A DNA stretch of 64,000 bases from Sporosarcina sp. NCCP-2716 (GCF_023707985.1 NZ_BRCF01000002.1:1-64000); one strand, 5' to 3'. Counted from the first letter of the stretch, positions 17,748 to 27,462 are shown. Notes: generated by a model from the letters alone, not told the origin. Numbers and translations are program-made.

Positions 17748-19127
17748 TTACCCCTCCGTCCCCAATACACCTGCCAGGACATGCTCAAGCGCCATACCGC
17801 GGGATCCTTTCAGCAGGACGACGGAATCGCTGTCAACGGAATCCGCAAGCAGCCGGATGATCGGTGCATAGTCATCCTCCGACCAGATAAGCTGCGCATC
17901 CGTGCCGTTTTGCTGTAATTCCTCGTAAAGCCAGTGCATTCTGGGTCCATACAGGGCGATTCCTTTCAGGTTCAGTGTGCCCAGCTGGTCCGCGACTGAT
18001 TCGTGGTAGTCCTTCTCATTTGCACCTAGTTCCAGCATGTCGCCGAGAACAACCCATTTGTCTTTTTTCAATGCCGTCTGACCGATGAATGTCAGCGCGG
18101 CGCGGAGCGAAGTCGGCGCCGAGTTGTAGGCGTCGTTGATGAACAATGCGCCGTTTTCGGCCTGTATGGGCTGCATGCGCATCGGCGTCAGCTCAGCGCC
18201 AAGCAATGCGCTGCGGCTCTCTTCCACAGTGAGACCGAGACGAGCTGCCGCTAGGAGTGCTGCAAGTGAGTTTTTAACTTGGTGCTCCCCGTAGACAGGG
18301 ATCACAAAGTCACCAGATAGGGTGCCATTTGCTGCAAATGCGCTCCCCCGTTCCGTCACGCGGACATCTGATGCACGCAGATCGCAGCTGCTGCCGTATC
18401 CGAATGATTGCGTATTTAGATCCGGATGCGCGTTGACGAGCACTGCCAGCAGAGGCTCATCGCCGTCATAGAAAAAGGCGCCGTCGGCTGCGAGTCCGTC
18501 GATGATTTCGAACTTTGCTTTCGCAATCCCTTCCCGACTGCCGAGATCCTGCAGGTGGGCTTCCCCGATGTTCGTAATAATGGCTATGTCTGGTTTCGCC
18601 AGCTTGGACAGAAACGAGATTTCCCCGAAGCCGCTCATGCCCATCTCAAGAACAGCCACTTCGGTGTCCTCGTCGAGAGACAGGATGGTCAGCGGCAGAC
18701 CGAGTTCGTTATTGAAGTTGCCTTCCGTCTTCTGCACGGAGAACTTCGCGCCGAGGACACTCGCAAGCAGGTCCTTCGTGGATGTCTTACCGTTCGAGCC
18801 TGTGACGCCAATCACACTGCAAGACAATTTGCTGCGATAAATGCGAGCAAGCTGCTGCAGGGCAAGTTCTGCGTCATCGACGAAGATGAGCGGTACGTCT
18901 GCGGGAGGATTCGGTTCGTCCGACAGCCAAAGGGAAGCCGCAGCCCCTTTGCCGAATGCTGAACGGACGTAATGATGTCCATTCGCCTGCTCCCCGCGGA
19001 ACGGGACGAACAGATCACCAGGCTTTACGGCACGGGAGTCGATGGCGGCCCCGGTCACCAATGTATCGTCAAGCAGCTGTCCGGACACCCCGAGCCAGTC
19101 TGCCAGTTCAGTCAGTTGTCGTTTCAT
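17748..19127 (-). CDS. murF: UDP-MurNAc-tripeptide--D-Ala-D-Ala ligase
   Basis: A 459-aa Mur ligase that adds D-Ala-D-Ala to the UDP-MurNAc-tripeptide. The ATP loop is GVTGSNGKTSTKDLL; the central domain motif NEL-GLPLTIL and the C-terminal domain with GDMLELG are present. ATG 19127 is chosen because GGGGG lies just before it; a GTG at 19139 is also in frame. It follows ddl directly, the usual pairing of the enzyme that makes D-Ala-D-Ala and the one that uses it. Confidence 0.95.
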   Translation of the reverse strand: MKRQLTELADWLGVSGQLLDDTLVTGAAIDSRAVKPGDLFVPFRGEQANGHHYVRSAFGKGAAASLWLSDEPNPPADVPLIFVDDAELALQQLARIYRSKLSCSVIGVTGSNGKTSTKDLLASVLGAKFSVQKTEGNFNNELGLPLTILSLDEDTEVAVLEMGMSGFGEISFLSKLAKPDIAIITNIGEAHLQDLGSREGIAKAKFEIIDGLAADGAFFYDGDEPLLAVLVNAHPDLNTQSFGYGSSCDLRASDVRVTERGSAFAANGTLSGDFVIPVYGEHQVKNSLAALLAAARLGLTVEESRSALLGAELTPMRMQPIQAENGALFINDAYNSAPTSLRAALTFIGQTALKKDKWVVLGDMLELGANEKDYHESVADQLGTLNLKGIALYGPRMHWLYEELQQNGTDAQLIWSEDDYAPIIRLLADSVDSDSVVLLKGSRGMALEHVLAGVLGTEG

Positions 19128-19139
19128 GTTGTCCCCCAC

Positions 19140-20207
19140 TTAATCCATTGTGTATTGTATTTGCTGTTTTTCTGCATGGCGGGCGATTGCCAGCTCAATG
19201 AGTTTGTCAATCAGCTCCGGATAGCTGACTCCTGTATGCTGCCACAGCAGCGGGAACATGCTCGTCGGTGTGAAGCCCGGCATTGTATTCACTTCGTTGA
19301 TCAGTACTTCTTCGGTATCTGTCACAAAGAAGTCTGCCCGCACGAGGCCTGAGCAGTCGAGTACTTTGAAAGCACGGTACGCCATATCTTTCATGAGAGC
19401 AACGGTGCCATCGGAGACTTCCGCTGGAATGACAAGCTGCGTGCTGCCGTCCTGGTATTTCGCCTCGTAGTCGTAAAACTCAGCAACAGGCTTGATTTCC
19501 CCAGGGACGCTGCATGCAGGCTCGTCGTTGCCGAGGACGCCCATTTCAATTTCGCGCGCAGTGACGCCCTGCTCGATAATGATTTTGCGGTCAAATTTAA
19601 GTGCGAAGTCAATCGCCTTTTTAAGGCTGCTGCGGGAGTCCGCCCGGCTGATGCCGACGCTTGAGCCAAGGTTGGCCGGTTTGACGAACACCGGATACTG
19701 AAGCGTCTGTTCCGCCGCATCGAGCAGTCGGGACTCGTTGTTCGTCCAGTCTGTACGGATGAAGTGGATATATGGAACTTGCGCGAGTCCGGCTTGGGCG
19801 AATAGCTGCTTCATCACGACTTTGTCCATGCCTGCGGAAGAAGCGAGAACGCCGTTCCCCGCATAGGGAATATTCATCACTTCAAACAGACCCTGCACCG
19901 TGCCGTCTTCGCCGTTTGTTCCGTGCAGTAATGGCAAGACAACGTCCGGTTTGTTGGGGAGGTTCAAAAACTGGGCGATGCTGTCCGATTCGTCCTGTCC
20001 GGCACCTTCCAGTCGCAGCTCTTCTATTGTCTGTACAGGTGCGGTAAGCGGCACACCTGGCCGCCATTCTCCAGCAAGTGTTATGTAGATCGGGGTCACT
20101 TCGTACGCGTCAAAATCCACCGCTTGTGTCACTGCCCGCGCTGTTGAAAGCGATACTTCGTGTTCCGCTGACTTTCCTCCATAGACCAACCCTAGCTTTT
20201 TCTTCAT
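19140..20207 (-). CDS. ddl: D-alanine--D-alanine ligase
   Basis: A 355-aa ATP-grasp enzyme. N-terminal GGKSAEHEVS, HGTNGEDGTVQG, the Ser-loop LGSSVGISR, and the metal and product-site motif NEVNTMPGFT are all visible. It joins two D-Ala made by Alr. It is the first gene of the ddl-murF-hydrolase-cshA run and divergent from rodA. Confidence 0.96.
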   Translation of the reverse strand: MKKKLGLVYGGKSAEHEVSLSTARAVTQAVDFDAYEVTPIYITLAGEWRPGVPLTAPVQTIEELRLEGAGQDESDSIAQFLNLPNKPDVVLPLLHGTNGEDGTVQGLFEVMNIPYAGNGVLASSAGMDKVVMKQLFAQAGLAQVPYIHFIRTDWTNNESRLLDAAEQTLQYPVFVKPANLGSSVGISRADSRSSLKKAIDFALKFDRKIIIEQGVTAREIEMGVLGNDEPACSVPGEIKPVAEFYDYEAKYQDGSTQLVIPAEVSDGTVALMKDMAYRAFKVLDCSGLVRADFFVTDTEEVLINEVNTMPGFTPTSMFPLLWQHTGVSYPELIDKLIELAIARHAEKQQIQYTMD

Positions 20208-20422
20208 AATGATCCCTCTCGATCCGTTAGTTTTCGTCTCACTAGTTTACCATGAACGGGCGCCGATGCTAGAAAAAACCTTTCTCTTCCCCTGTTCGGT
20301 TATTGTATGCTTAACAGAGGGGAGAAACTTCCGATTCACTTCGTGCGTCTTATGAATCACGTAAAGAATGGGCTCTTATACGGTATACTTTAGCAATCAT
20401 TTCGTCAGGAAGGAGTTCCGCT

Positions 20423-21604
20423 TTGAAACTTTCAACCAAGTGGACCGATCGGTTCGATTGGACACTTGCCTTTTACCTCGTCTTATTTTTCATCGTCAGT
20501 CTGACTGCGATCGCATCCGCCCAAGTGTCGGGACCGCACAACACGAACTTCGCGCTGCTGCAGGTCCGCTGGTACGTCCTCGGTGCGTTCATCATATTCG
20601 TCATGGTGCAGCTGGAACCGCAGCAGTATAAGAAACTTGCGTGGCCGCTGTACGGGTTCGGGATATTCCTGCTGCTGTTCCTCATGCTCGCACCGGGCGG
20701 CGAAGGGCAGATCGCCGAAGTGCGGCTCGGTGCGAAACGCTGGCTCCATCTGCCCGTCATCGGGACGATCCAGCCGTCGGAATTCATCAAGACCTTCTTC
20801 ATCCTGGGACTTGCCCGCATGGTGAGCCTCCACAACGAAAAGATTCCGGACAAGTCGCTGAAGACCGATATGCTCCTGCTCGCAAAAGTGGGCGTCATGC
20901 TGATCGTGCCGCTCGCGTTCATCATGAAGCAGCCGGATCTCGGGACGTCGCTCGTCTTCATCGCCATCACAGCGGCAGTCATCATCATTTCGGGTATTTC
21001 GTGGAAGCTGCTGGCGCCGATCATGGCGGTCGGGGCGTCCGTAGGGGCGACGCTGCTCTGGATGGCAGTGTACGCACAGGATTTCCTCGTGAAGCTCGGT
21101 TTCGACCCGTACCAATTCAAACGGGTGTATTCCTGGCTCGATCCGTATTCGTACCCCGGTGAGGAAGGCTACAACCTCATCCAGGCGATGACCGCGATCG
21201 GCTCCGGGGAGTTCACGGGAAAAGGATTCAGGGAAAGCGTCGTCTACATACCCGAGAACCATACGGATTTCATCATCAGTGTAATCGGTGAGGAGTGGGG
21301 CTTCGTCGGGACGAGCCTGCTCATCACCCTGTTCTTCGTCTTCATCTACCACTTGACGAAAATCGCGCTGACGATGAAAGACCAGTTCAGCGTGTACGTG
21401 ACCGCGGGCGTCATCGCGATGATCGCTTTCCATGTGCTCGAAAACATCGGCATGAACATCCAGCTGCTGCCGATCACGGGAATCCCCCTTCCTTTCGTCA
21501 GTTACGGGGGCAGTTCGCTGTTCAGCAACATGTTCGCCATCGGTCTCGTCTTCAGTATGCGGTTCCACCAGCAGAACTTCCTGTTCGAAACTGAGGAACA
21601 GTAG
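20423..21604 (+). CDS. rodA: RodA/FtsW/SpoVE-family peptidoglycan glycosyltransferase (first copy), TTG start
   Basis: A 393-aa SEDS protein with about ten membrane segments. Family hallmarks are QPDLGT, the DP-SYP segment of the large loop, SVIGEEWGF and the C-terminal GIPLPFVSYGGSS. SEDS proteins polymerise lipid II together with a class B PBP. TTG 20423 has AGGAG 8 nt upstream. The next gene encodes a 393-aa homologue in the same direction. No partner PBP gene lies alongside. Confidence 0.92.
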   Translation: MKLSTKWTDRFDWTLAFYLVLFFIVSLTAIASAQVSGPHNTNFALLQVRWYVLGAFIIFVMVQLEPQQYKKLAWPLYGFGIFLLLFLMLAPGGEGQIAEVRLGAKRWLHLPVIGTIQPSEFIKTFFILGLARMVSLHNEKIPDKSLKTDMLLLAKVGVMLIVPLAFIMKQPDLGTSLVFIAITAAVIIISGISWKLLAPIMAVGASVGATLLWMAVYAQDFLVKLGFDPYQFKRVYSWLDPYSYPGEEGYNLIQAMTAIGSGEFTGKGFRESVVYIPENHTDFIISVIGEEWGFVGTSLLITLFFVFIYHLTKIALTMKDQFSVYVTAGVIAMIAFHVLENIGMNIQLLPITGIPLPFVSYGGSSLFSNMFAIGLVFSMRFHQQNFLFETEEQ

Positions 21605-21727
21605 AAAAACAGGAGGATTTTCGCATACTTCCGTGCTTCCTGCTGTTTTATAATGAATTTAGTCCTGGATATGCGTCACACAGGACTTCAGCTGACATCC
21701 TAAAGAAACGACATAGGTGAGAACTAT

Positions 21728-22909
21728 ATGAAAATCGAACAAAAAGCGGCGGATCGGTTCGACTGGCCGCTCGCTTTCATCCTGCTGCTGTTCGGCGCCA
21801 TCAGTCTCGTCGCCATCTCCTCGGCCCAGACGACCGGCCAGTACGGCATCAACTTCATCCCTTCGCAGATCCAGTGGTACGTCATCGGGTCGATCATCAT
21901 CGCGATGACGATGTACATCGAGCCGGAGCAATACAAGAAAGCGGCCTGGGTCATTTACGGGGGCGGCGTGTTCCTGCTCGTCGTCCTGTTCGTATTGCCG
22001 GAAAGCCTGGAATTGGTCGCACGGAAAAACGGGGCGAAGAGCTGGTTCCACCTCCCCGGTATCGGCAGTATCCAGCCCGCCGAGTTCATGAAGACATTCT
22101 TCATTATTGGTCTGGCACGCGTCATTACGAAGCACCATGAAAAATTTACAGAGAAGACCCTGCAGACCGACTTCATGCTGTTCCTTAAGATCGGCGGCGT
22201 CCTGTTCGTTCCGCTCGTGTTCATCCTGCTGCAGCCGGATCTCGGGACAGCACTTGTTTTCCTGGCGATCACTGCAGCGTTAGCGGTCGTCTCCGGCATC
22301 ACCTGGAAGATCCTGCTTCCGATATTCATCGGCAGCGCATCGATCGGCGGCACCATGCTCATCATGGCGATGTATGCGCAGGACTTCCTGACGTCGCTCG
22401 GCTTCAAGCCGTATCAGTTCCAGCGGATCTATTCGTGGCTTGACCCGTATTCGTATTCGTCGAACGAAGGGCTGCATCTGATCACGTCGCTGAACGCCAT
22501 CGGATCCGGCGAGCTGTTCGGCAAAGGGTTCAAGGCGCGGGAAGTGTACGTGCCGGAAAGCCATACGGACTTCATCTTCAGTGTGATCGGCGAGGAATGG
22601 GGATTTTTCGGGGCCAGCGTCGTCATCTGCCTGTACTTTTTCCTGATCTACCATCTGACTAAGATCGCGCTTGAGCTGAAGGATCCGTTCAGTACGTATA
22701 TTGCAGCCGGTATCATAGCGATGATCACGTTCCACGTGTTCGAGAACATCGGCATGACGATCCAGCTGCTGCCGATCACCGGGATTCCGCTGCCGTTCAT
22801 CAGCTACGGTGGGAGTTCGCTGATGGGCAACATGCTTGCGATCGGTCTGATCTTCAGCATGAAATTCCACCATCGGACGTATTTGTTCAAGTCGGACGAT
22901 GAAGAATGA
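21728..22909 (+). CDS. rodA: RodA/FtsW/SpoVE-family peptidoglycan glycosyltransferase (second copy)
   Basis: A 393-aa paralogue of the preceding gene with the same motifs in the same places: QPDLGT, SVIGEEWGF and GIPLPFISYGGSS. The N-terminus begins similarly (DRFDW). AGGTGA precedes the ATG. A TATAAT at 21649-21654, without a good -35, hints at its own promoter. The identical length and tandem position indicate gene duplication, but the loops have diverged (KNGAKSWFHLPGIGS against RLGAKRWLHLPVIGT), so it is not a recent copy. Confidence 0.92.
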   Translation: MKIEQKAADRFDWPLAFILLLFGAISLVAISSAQTTGQYGINFIPSQIQWYVIGSIIIAMTMYIEPEQYKKAAWVIYGGGVFLLVVLFVLPESLELVARKNGAKSWFHLPGIGSIQPAEFMKTFFIIGLARVITKHHEKFTEKTLQTDFMLFLKIGGVLFVPLVFILLQPDLGTALVFLAITAALAVVSGITWKILLPIFIGSASIGGTMLIMAMYAQDFLTSLGFKPYQFQRIYSWLDPYSYSSNEGLHLITSLNAIGSGELFGKGFKAREVYVPESHTDFIFSVIGEEWGFFGASVVICLYFFLIYHLTKIALELKDPFSTYIAAGIIAMITFHVFENIGMTIQLLPITGIPLPFISYGGSSLMGNMLAIGLIFSMKFHHRTYLFKSDDEE

Positions 22910-22910
22910 A

Positions 22911-22952
22911 AAAAAACACGCTCCCGGAATCAGTTCCGGAAGCGTGTTTTTC
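22911..22952. terminator. bidirectional intrinsic terminator
   Basis: AACACGCTCCCGGAA pairs with TTCCGGAAGCGTGTT around TCAG, with A-runs before and T-runs after. It serves the second rodA (plus) and the small gene at 22955 (minus). Confidence 0.92.
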
Positions 22953-22954
22953 AG

Positions 22955-23095
22955 TCATGGTTGGATTTGCGGGTCTTGCTGAGCAGGCGGTGTGAGCGCC
23001 TTCAGCATGTCAAGACGGGATTTTGTCATTGTAGCGGAAACACCTAACTTAGCTAAGTTTGTGATGATCTTCTTCAAATCGATTTCTTTCGCCAT
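22955..23095 (-). CDS. small conserved-looking protein of 46 aa, unknown function
   Basis: A 46-aa protein starting MAKEIDLKKIITNLAK and ending in a Pro/Gln-rich tail. There is no signal peptide or membrane segment; the first 30 residues look helical and amphipathic. GAGGTGG lies 7 nt before ATG 23095 and the gene ends at the shared terminator, which supports a real gene. I do not recognise the family. Confidence 0.6.
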   Translation of the reverse strand: MAKEIDLKKIITNLAKLGVSATMTKSRLDMLKALTPPAQQDPQIQP

Positions 23096-23363
23096 CTGGT
23101 TCCACCTCAACCTTTCTATAGTGCAGGACGCACGGATTGGATGCAAGGTTCTCGTTGAACTGAAAATGTGTCGTTTTCATTTGCTAACTATATCATACCA
23201 CGATTGTCAAGTTTTTAACCTTTCATTTTCATTACAAAACAAATTTCTTATGTTGTTTTCGCGGGACGGTCCGATCTGATTCCTATGTACCTTTATAAAG
23301 AGACATTCGACCTTGTTCATGTATACTATAGGAATACGTACTGAATAAGAAAGGTGGCTGGAA

Positions 23364-24815
23364 ATGACCGGTATAATCGGCGGGCTGACGGTCGCAATCC
23401 TGATCCTCAACATTGCCCTCGCTGTCATCCTGATTTTTTTGGAACGCCGGGACGCTGCGGCGACCTGGGCATGGCTGCTCGTCCTGTTCTTCATCCCGCT
23501 TTTCGGGTTCATCATCTACCTGCTGCTCGGCAGGCAGCTGCGCAAACGGCATCTGTTCCGCTGGTCCGGACGCGACCGGATCGGGATCGAGAAGCTGATC
23601 GACTATCAGATGGAAGCGATCGAAGATGAAACCTTCGACTTCCAGCTCGATGATACGGCGCACTACCATGATATGATCTACCTCCATCTGAAGAACAACC
23701 ATGCGGTGCTGACACAGGACAATGACGTGGAGATCTTCAATGACGGGGCGGCCAAATTCGAGTCGCTGCTCAAGGATCTGGAGGCAGCGAAAGACCATAT
23801 CCATTTCCAATATTATATTTTGCGTCTCGACAAACTAGGTTCGAAGATCATGGAGATCCTTGTGAAAAAGGCGAAACAAGGTGTGAAAGTCCGGGTGCTG
23901 TTCGACGATATCGGCTCCCGCGGGCTTCACGTGAAGCATCTGAAGGAGCTCACCGACAATGGCGGTGAGGCGGCGGCGTTCTTCCCCGCCCTCCTGCCGC
24001 TCATCAACCCGCGGCTGAACTACCGGAACCACCGGAAGATCGTCGTGATCGACGGACGGATCGGCTACGTCGGCGGTTTCAACGTCGGCGATGAGTATCT
24101 CGGCATGAGCAAGAAGTTCGGCTACTGGCGCGATACACATCTGCGGATCGAAGGCAGTGCAGTCCATCCGCTGCAGACCCGCTTCCTGCTCGACTGGAAC
24201 CAGGCGCTGACGTCCAGCGAAGTCCAGTATAATGACCGCTACTTCCCGGCGATCCCCCGTAAAGGCTCCGTCGGGATGCAGATCGTCTCGAGCGGCCCCG
24301 ACGCGGAATGGGAGCAGATCAAAGACGGATACTTGAAGATGCTCTTCATCGCCAAGGAGTATATTTACATCCAGACCCCGTACTTCATACCGGATGTGAG
24401 TTTCCTGGATGCCCTCCGGATCGCGTGCCTGTCGGGCGTCGATGTCCGGATCATGATCCCGAACAAACCGGATCATATGTTCGTATACTGGGCGACGTAC
24501 TCCAATCTCGGCTCCCTGCTGAAGGCGGGCGCCCGTGTGTACATTTACGAGAACGGGTTCATCCACGCCAAGCAGATCGTCGTCGACGACGAGTTGTCGA
24601 CGGTCGGGACCGCCAACATCGATGAACGCAGTTTCCGTCTCAATTTCGAAATCAATGCTTTCCTGTATGACCGTGAGAAGTCGCGGGAGCTTGCGGAGCT
24701 GTTCGAACAGGATATCCAGCTGTCGACGGAACTGACCTACGACATGTATTTGAACCGCTCGCGGCTCATCAAAGTGAAAGAATCCGTATCCCGGCTGCTG
24801 TCTCCTATTCTGTAG
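23364..24815 (+). CDS. cls: cardiolipin synthase
   Basis: A 483-aa protein with two N-terminal transmembrane helices (about 5-60) and two phospholipase-D catalytic motifs, NHRKIVVIDG near residue 220 and FIHAKQIVVDDELSTVG near 400. It condenses two phosphatidylglycerols to cardiolipin at the membrane. AAGGTGG precedes the ATG. It is a single-gene unit ending at a strong terminator. Confidence 0.95.
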   Translation: MTGIIGGLTVAILILNIALAVILIFLERRDAAATWAWLLVLFFIPLFGFIIYLLLGRQLRKRHLFRWSGRDRIGIEKLIDYQMEAIEDETFDFQLDDTAHYHDMIYLHLKNNHAVLTQDNDVEIFNDGAAKFESLLKDLEAAKDHIHFQYYILRLDKLGSKIMEILVKKAKQGVKVRVLFDDIGSRGLHVKHLKELTDNGGEAAAFFPALLPLINPRLNYRNHRKIVVIDGRIGYVGGFNVGDEYLGMSKKFGYWRDTHLRIEGSAVHPLQTRFLLDWNQALTSSEVQYNDRYFPAIPRKGSVGMQIVSSGPDAEWEQIKDGYLKMLFIAKEYIYIQTPYFIPDVSFLDALRIACLSGVDVRIMIPNKPDHMFVYWATYSNLGSLLKAGARVYIYENGFIHAKQIVVDDELSTVGTANIDERSFRLNFEINAFLYDREKSRELAELFEQDIQLSTELTYDMYLNRSRLIKVKESVSRLLSPIL

Positions 24816-24832
24816 GCAGGGTTGTCTTTATG

Positions 24833-24880
24833 AAAAAAAACTGCACGGAAAAGGGGATAACCCTTTCCGTGCAGTTTTTT
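24833..24880. terminator. bidirectional intrinsic terminator between cls and the carboxypeptidase gene
   Basis: AAAACTGCACGGAAAGGG-type arms pair around GATA with flanking A and T runs. It reads as a terminator on both strands for convergent genes. Confidence 0.9.
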
Positions 24881-25752
24881 CATTCCAATCCAAGATACTC
24901 TTCGAGTGTGCTGTTCTCCTTGAAGATTTCGTCGGCCACTTCTTTACCGACGTACCGGAAATGCCAGGCTTCGTGCATATAGCCTGTGATGTTCTCCTTG
25001 TTTTTCGGATACCGCAGGATGAACCCGTACCGGTGGGCATTCACCTGAAGCCATTTGCCCGCCTCGGTCTGGCCGAATGATTCGGATGCCCAGTGCTTCT
25101 CGTGGTTCACTTCACCAATGTCGAACGCAAGGCCTGTCTGGTGCTCGGAATAACCCGGCCGCGCACTGTAGCGGTCGGCCGCTTCCTGGCCGTCGCGGTC
25201 CGCATAGCGGGTGTAGAGCGTCACTTGGTACTCAAATGACCGGAATGTGCTGAATGCCGTCAAGTTGTAGCCGGACAGCTTCGCTTCAGCAGCCATTTCC
25301 TCGAAAGCATCACGCGCTTCCTTGTTTTCACCCGGTGCGAATTTTTCAGGCAGCGGATGCTTCTTGTTGGCGATCAGGATCCCGTTTACATAAGTCGGTT
25401 CAGTCGGCAATGTCTGTCCCTCCACATATCCTCCGTCGAATGGCTTCGCCGGTTCTTCTGCCTGCTCAGGTTCAGACTGAGGCTGAGGCTCTTCAGGAAC
25501 CGCAGTATCCGCCGCCTCCGGTGGTTCGTTTTTTCCAGGCTGCGCCGGCATGTCTGCAGGGGTGCCGGTCTCCGGCTGTTCCGCTGAAGAATCCGCCAGC
25601 CCCGCCCGCTCCAAAGTTTTCGTGACATCCCAGTCATTGACACCTATCCATATGACAATGGCGGTCAGGGCAGCTGCTATCACTGTCAGGGCTGCTATCC
25701 GGCCCTTCGGCTGCTGTTTGCCCGTCCGCCTTCTGGTTCTGCTTCGTTTCAT
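24880..25752 (-). CDS. VanY/DacB-type D-alanyl-D-alanine carboxypeptidase
   Basis: A 290-aa membrane-anchored enzyme. A basic N-terminus and one hydrophobic helix (about 20-40) are followed by a Pro/Glu/Gln-rich linker (about 55-110) and a peptidase M15B domain. The zinc motifs are SEHQTGLAFDI and HEAWHFRYV. It should trim the terminal D-Ala from peptidoglycan stem peptides outside the membrane. Start 25752 is uncertain: the best Shine-Dalgarno (GAAGG) is about 10 nt away, and a GTG at 25785 is also in frame. Confidence 0.88.
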   Translation of the reverse strand: MKRSRTRRRTGKQQPKGRIAALTVIAAALTAIVIWIGVNDWDVTKTLERAGLADSSAEQPETGTPADMPAQPGKNEPPEAADTAVPEEPQPQSEPEQAEEPAKPFDGGYVEGQTLPTEPTYVNGILIANKKHPLPEKFAPGENKEARDAFEEMAAEAKLSGYNLTAFSTFRSFEYQVTLYTRYADRDGQEAADRYSARPGYSEHQTGLAFDIGEVNHEKHWASESFGQTEAGKWLQVNAHRYGFILRYPKNKENITGYMHEAWHFRYVGKEVADEIFKENSTLEEYLGLE

Positions 25753-25936
25753 GTGTGTATTGCCTTCTTTCGTCGTCTTTGACACGCTGTATTGTATATT
25801 CCGGAATATTACAAGTTCATTACAGAACAGTCCGTTTCATAGTCTACCATCATTTTCGGCCAGCGACTACTATCCCTTCTGAAAAGTATGCTATGATTGC
25901 CTTTTCAAGACGACTTTTCAGTGAAGGATGAACCTT

Positions 25937-27091
25937 ATGAACAATCAGCGCTGGCTGTCCGCCAGTTTTTTCGTCTTCTTTTTCACGTGGGGCATCTTCC
26001 TGCCGTATTGGACCGGCTGGCTGACCCTCGAGAAAGGGCTTTCCGTCTCCGGGGCAAGTGTCATCATGGGGATCGGCATGACCGCCCGTGCGCTCACGAC
26101 ATTCCTCGTGTTCCCGCTGCTGACGCAAAAAGCGGCGCTCCGGTCCGTGACGCAGCTGCTGGCTGCCGTCTCTCTCGTCCTTGCCGTCCTGTACGTGCCG
26201 CAGTCACCGATTTGGGTGCTGGCGCTCATCACGATCCTGTTCAGTGCCATCTATCCGATGAGCCTGCCGGCTGCTGAAAGCGGTGCTACACTGCTCATGC
26301 AGTCCGGGCATATCCATTACGGGAAAAGCCGTTCGTTCGGTTCGATCGGGTACACGGCCGCACTCCTCCTCGTAGGGGCGGCGACCACCGCCTGGGGAGA
26401 ACAGTCCATCCTGTACCTCATGATCGCCGGTCTGGCCGCAGCCTTCCTGTTCTACCTGCGCCCCGCGCCTCCTGTGCTGCATACGCCGCCCCAGTCCGCT
26501 GGCGGTTCGGGTGAACAGACGAAATTACGGACGCTTTTCCGGACGAAAGGATTCCTGGTCGTCACGATTCTCGCTGTCCTGCTGCAAGGGGCGCACGCGG
26601 CCTACTACAGCTTCGGCTTCATCTACTTGGACGACCTCGGTGTCTCAGGCCTGTGGATCGGGGTCATCCTGAATGTCGCCGTCCTGTTCGAAATCGTATT
26701 TTTCCGCGTTTCGGACAGGCTGCTTGCGAACGTCCGGGTATCGACAATGTTCCTGGTCGCCGCATCGGGATCGACGGTGCGCTGGATCCTCGTCTGCCTG
26801 TTCCCTGTCACGTCAGTGTTCGTCGCAACTCAGGCGCTTCACGCGATTTCGTTCGGCGTCGCCCATTATGCATTCATCCAATACATATCGACCCGTCTGC
26901 CGAAACAGCAGGTCGCTTCTGCACAGGGGATGTACGCCGCCTTCGCCATGAGTTTGAGCACGGCCTTCCTGACGGTTCCGGCCGGTTATCTGTATGACGT
27001 GTCACCGGGACTTGCCTTCCTCGGCATGGCCGTCTGTACGGTCCCTGCCATCTTCATCGTCCTGGCGACCCGGAAGAAGCTTGCCTACTGA
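25937..27091 (+). CDS. MFS transporter, YwbF/HcaT-like
   Basis: A 384-aa protein with 12 predicted membrane helices, of the MFS_1-like group that contains B. subtilis YwbF and E. coli HcaT. Helix 4-5 carries the YPMSLPAAESGATLL segment and the adjacent YGKSRSFGSIGY motif typical of the group. ATG 25937 is favoured because AAGG lies 7 nt upstream; ATG 25928 abuts that site. The substrate is not predictable from context. Confidence 0.8.
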   Translation: MNNQRWLSASFFVFFFTWGIFLPYWTGWLTLEKGLSVSGASVIMGIGMTARALTTFLVFPLLTQKAALRSVTQLLAAVSLVLAVLYVPQSPIWVLALITILFSAIYPMSLPAAESGATLLMQSGHIHYGKSRSFGSIGYTAALLLVGAATTAWGEQSILYLMIAGLAAAFLFYLRPAPPVLHTPPQSAGGSGEQTKLRTLFRTKGFLVVTILAVLLQGAHAAYYSFGFIYLDDLGVSGLWIGVILNVAVLFEIVFFRVSDRLLANVRVSTMFLVAASGSTVRWILVCLFPVTSVFVATQALHAISFGVAHYAFIQYISTRLPKQQVASAQGMYAAFAMSLSTAFLTVPAGYLYDVSPGLAFLGMAVCTVPAIFIVLATRKKLAY

Positions 27092-27093
27092 AC

Positions 27094-27138
27094 AAAAAAA
27101 CGGAGCAGCTGCACATTGTGCACAGCTGCTCCGTTTTC
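27094..27138. terminator. bidirectional intrinsic terminator
   Basis: ACGGAGCAGCTGTGCAC-type arms form a long perfect stem between A and T runs, shared by the MFS gene (plus) and the small membrane gene (minus). Confidence 0.92.
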
Positions 27139-27142
27139 GTAT

Positions 27143-27388
27143 TCAGATAAGGCGCAATAGCAGGATGACCGCGAACGCAACGCTGAAGAGGACGGACAGC
27201 CCCTGCATCCAGCGGGCTTCCCGGACCATCCCCTGGCCGCGGAACTGTTTCGCACGGGCACTGTTGGTGAGAGCGAACAATGCCGTCATGCCGAGCACCG
27301 CATTCCGGAAATCCAGTTTGACGATGAAGAACAGCGAAAAGATACCTGCCGCCGCAATTCCGATTCCATATAGCCATCTGCTGTTCAT
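27143..27388 (-). CDS. small membrane protein of 81 aa, unknown function
   Basis: An 81-aa protein with two to three hydrophobic helices (about 5-25, 28-45, 60-80) separated by a basic loop (RAKQFRGQGMVREARW). GGAGGG lies about 8 nt before the ATG. I do not recognise a family. It is a short unit between two terminators. Confidence 0.65.
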   Translation of the reverse strand: MNSRWLYGIGIAAAGIFSLFFIVKLDFRNAVLGMTALFALTNSARAKQFRGQGMVREARWMQGLSVLFSVAFAVILLLRLI

Positions 27389-27432
27389 ACACGATCCCTC
27401 CGATCTGCCCGGATCCGCGCCGGGTTTCCGGT

Positions 27433-27462
27433 AAAAAAGAAGCCGGAAGAACTGCTCCGGCT
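27433..27462 (-). terminator. intrinsic terminator after yidC
   Basis: AGCCGGA pairs with TCCGGCT; on the minus strand the stem is followed by TCTTTTTTAC. Confidence 0.8.

Noticed and set aside
20483..21568. 361-codon frame antisense to the first rodA
   Set aside because: It is rich in His, Asp and Arg as expected for the shadow of a membrane gene and lacks a start signal; the sense frame has full RodA motifs.
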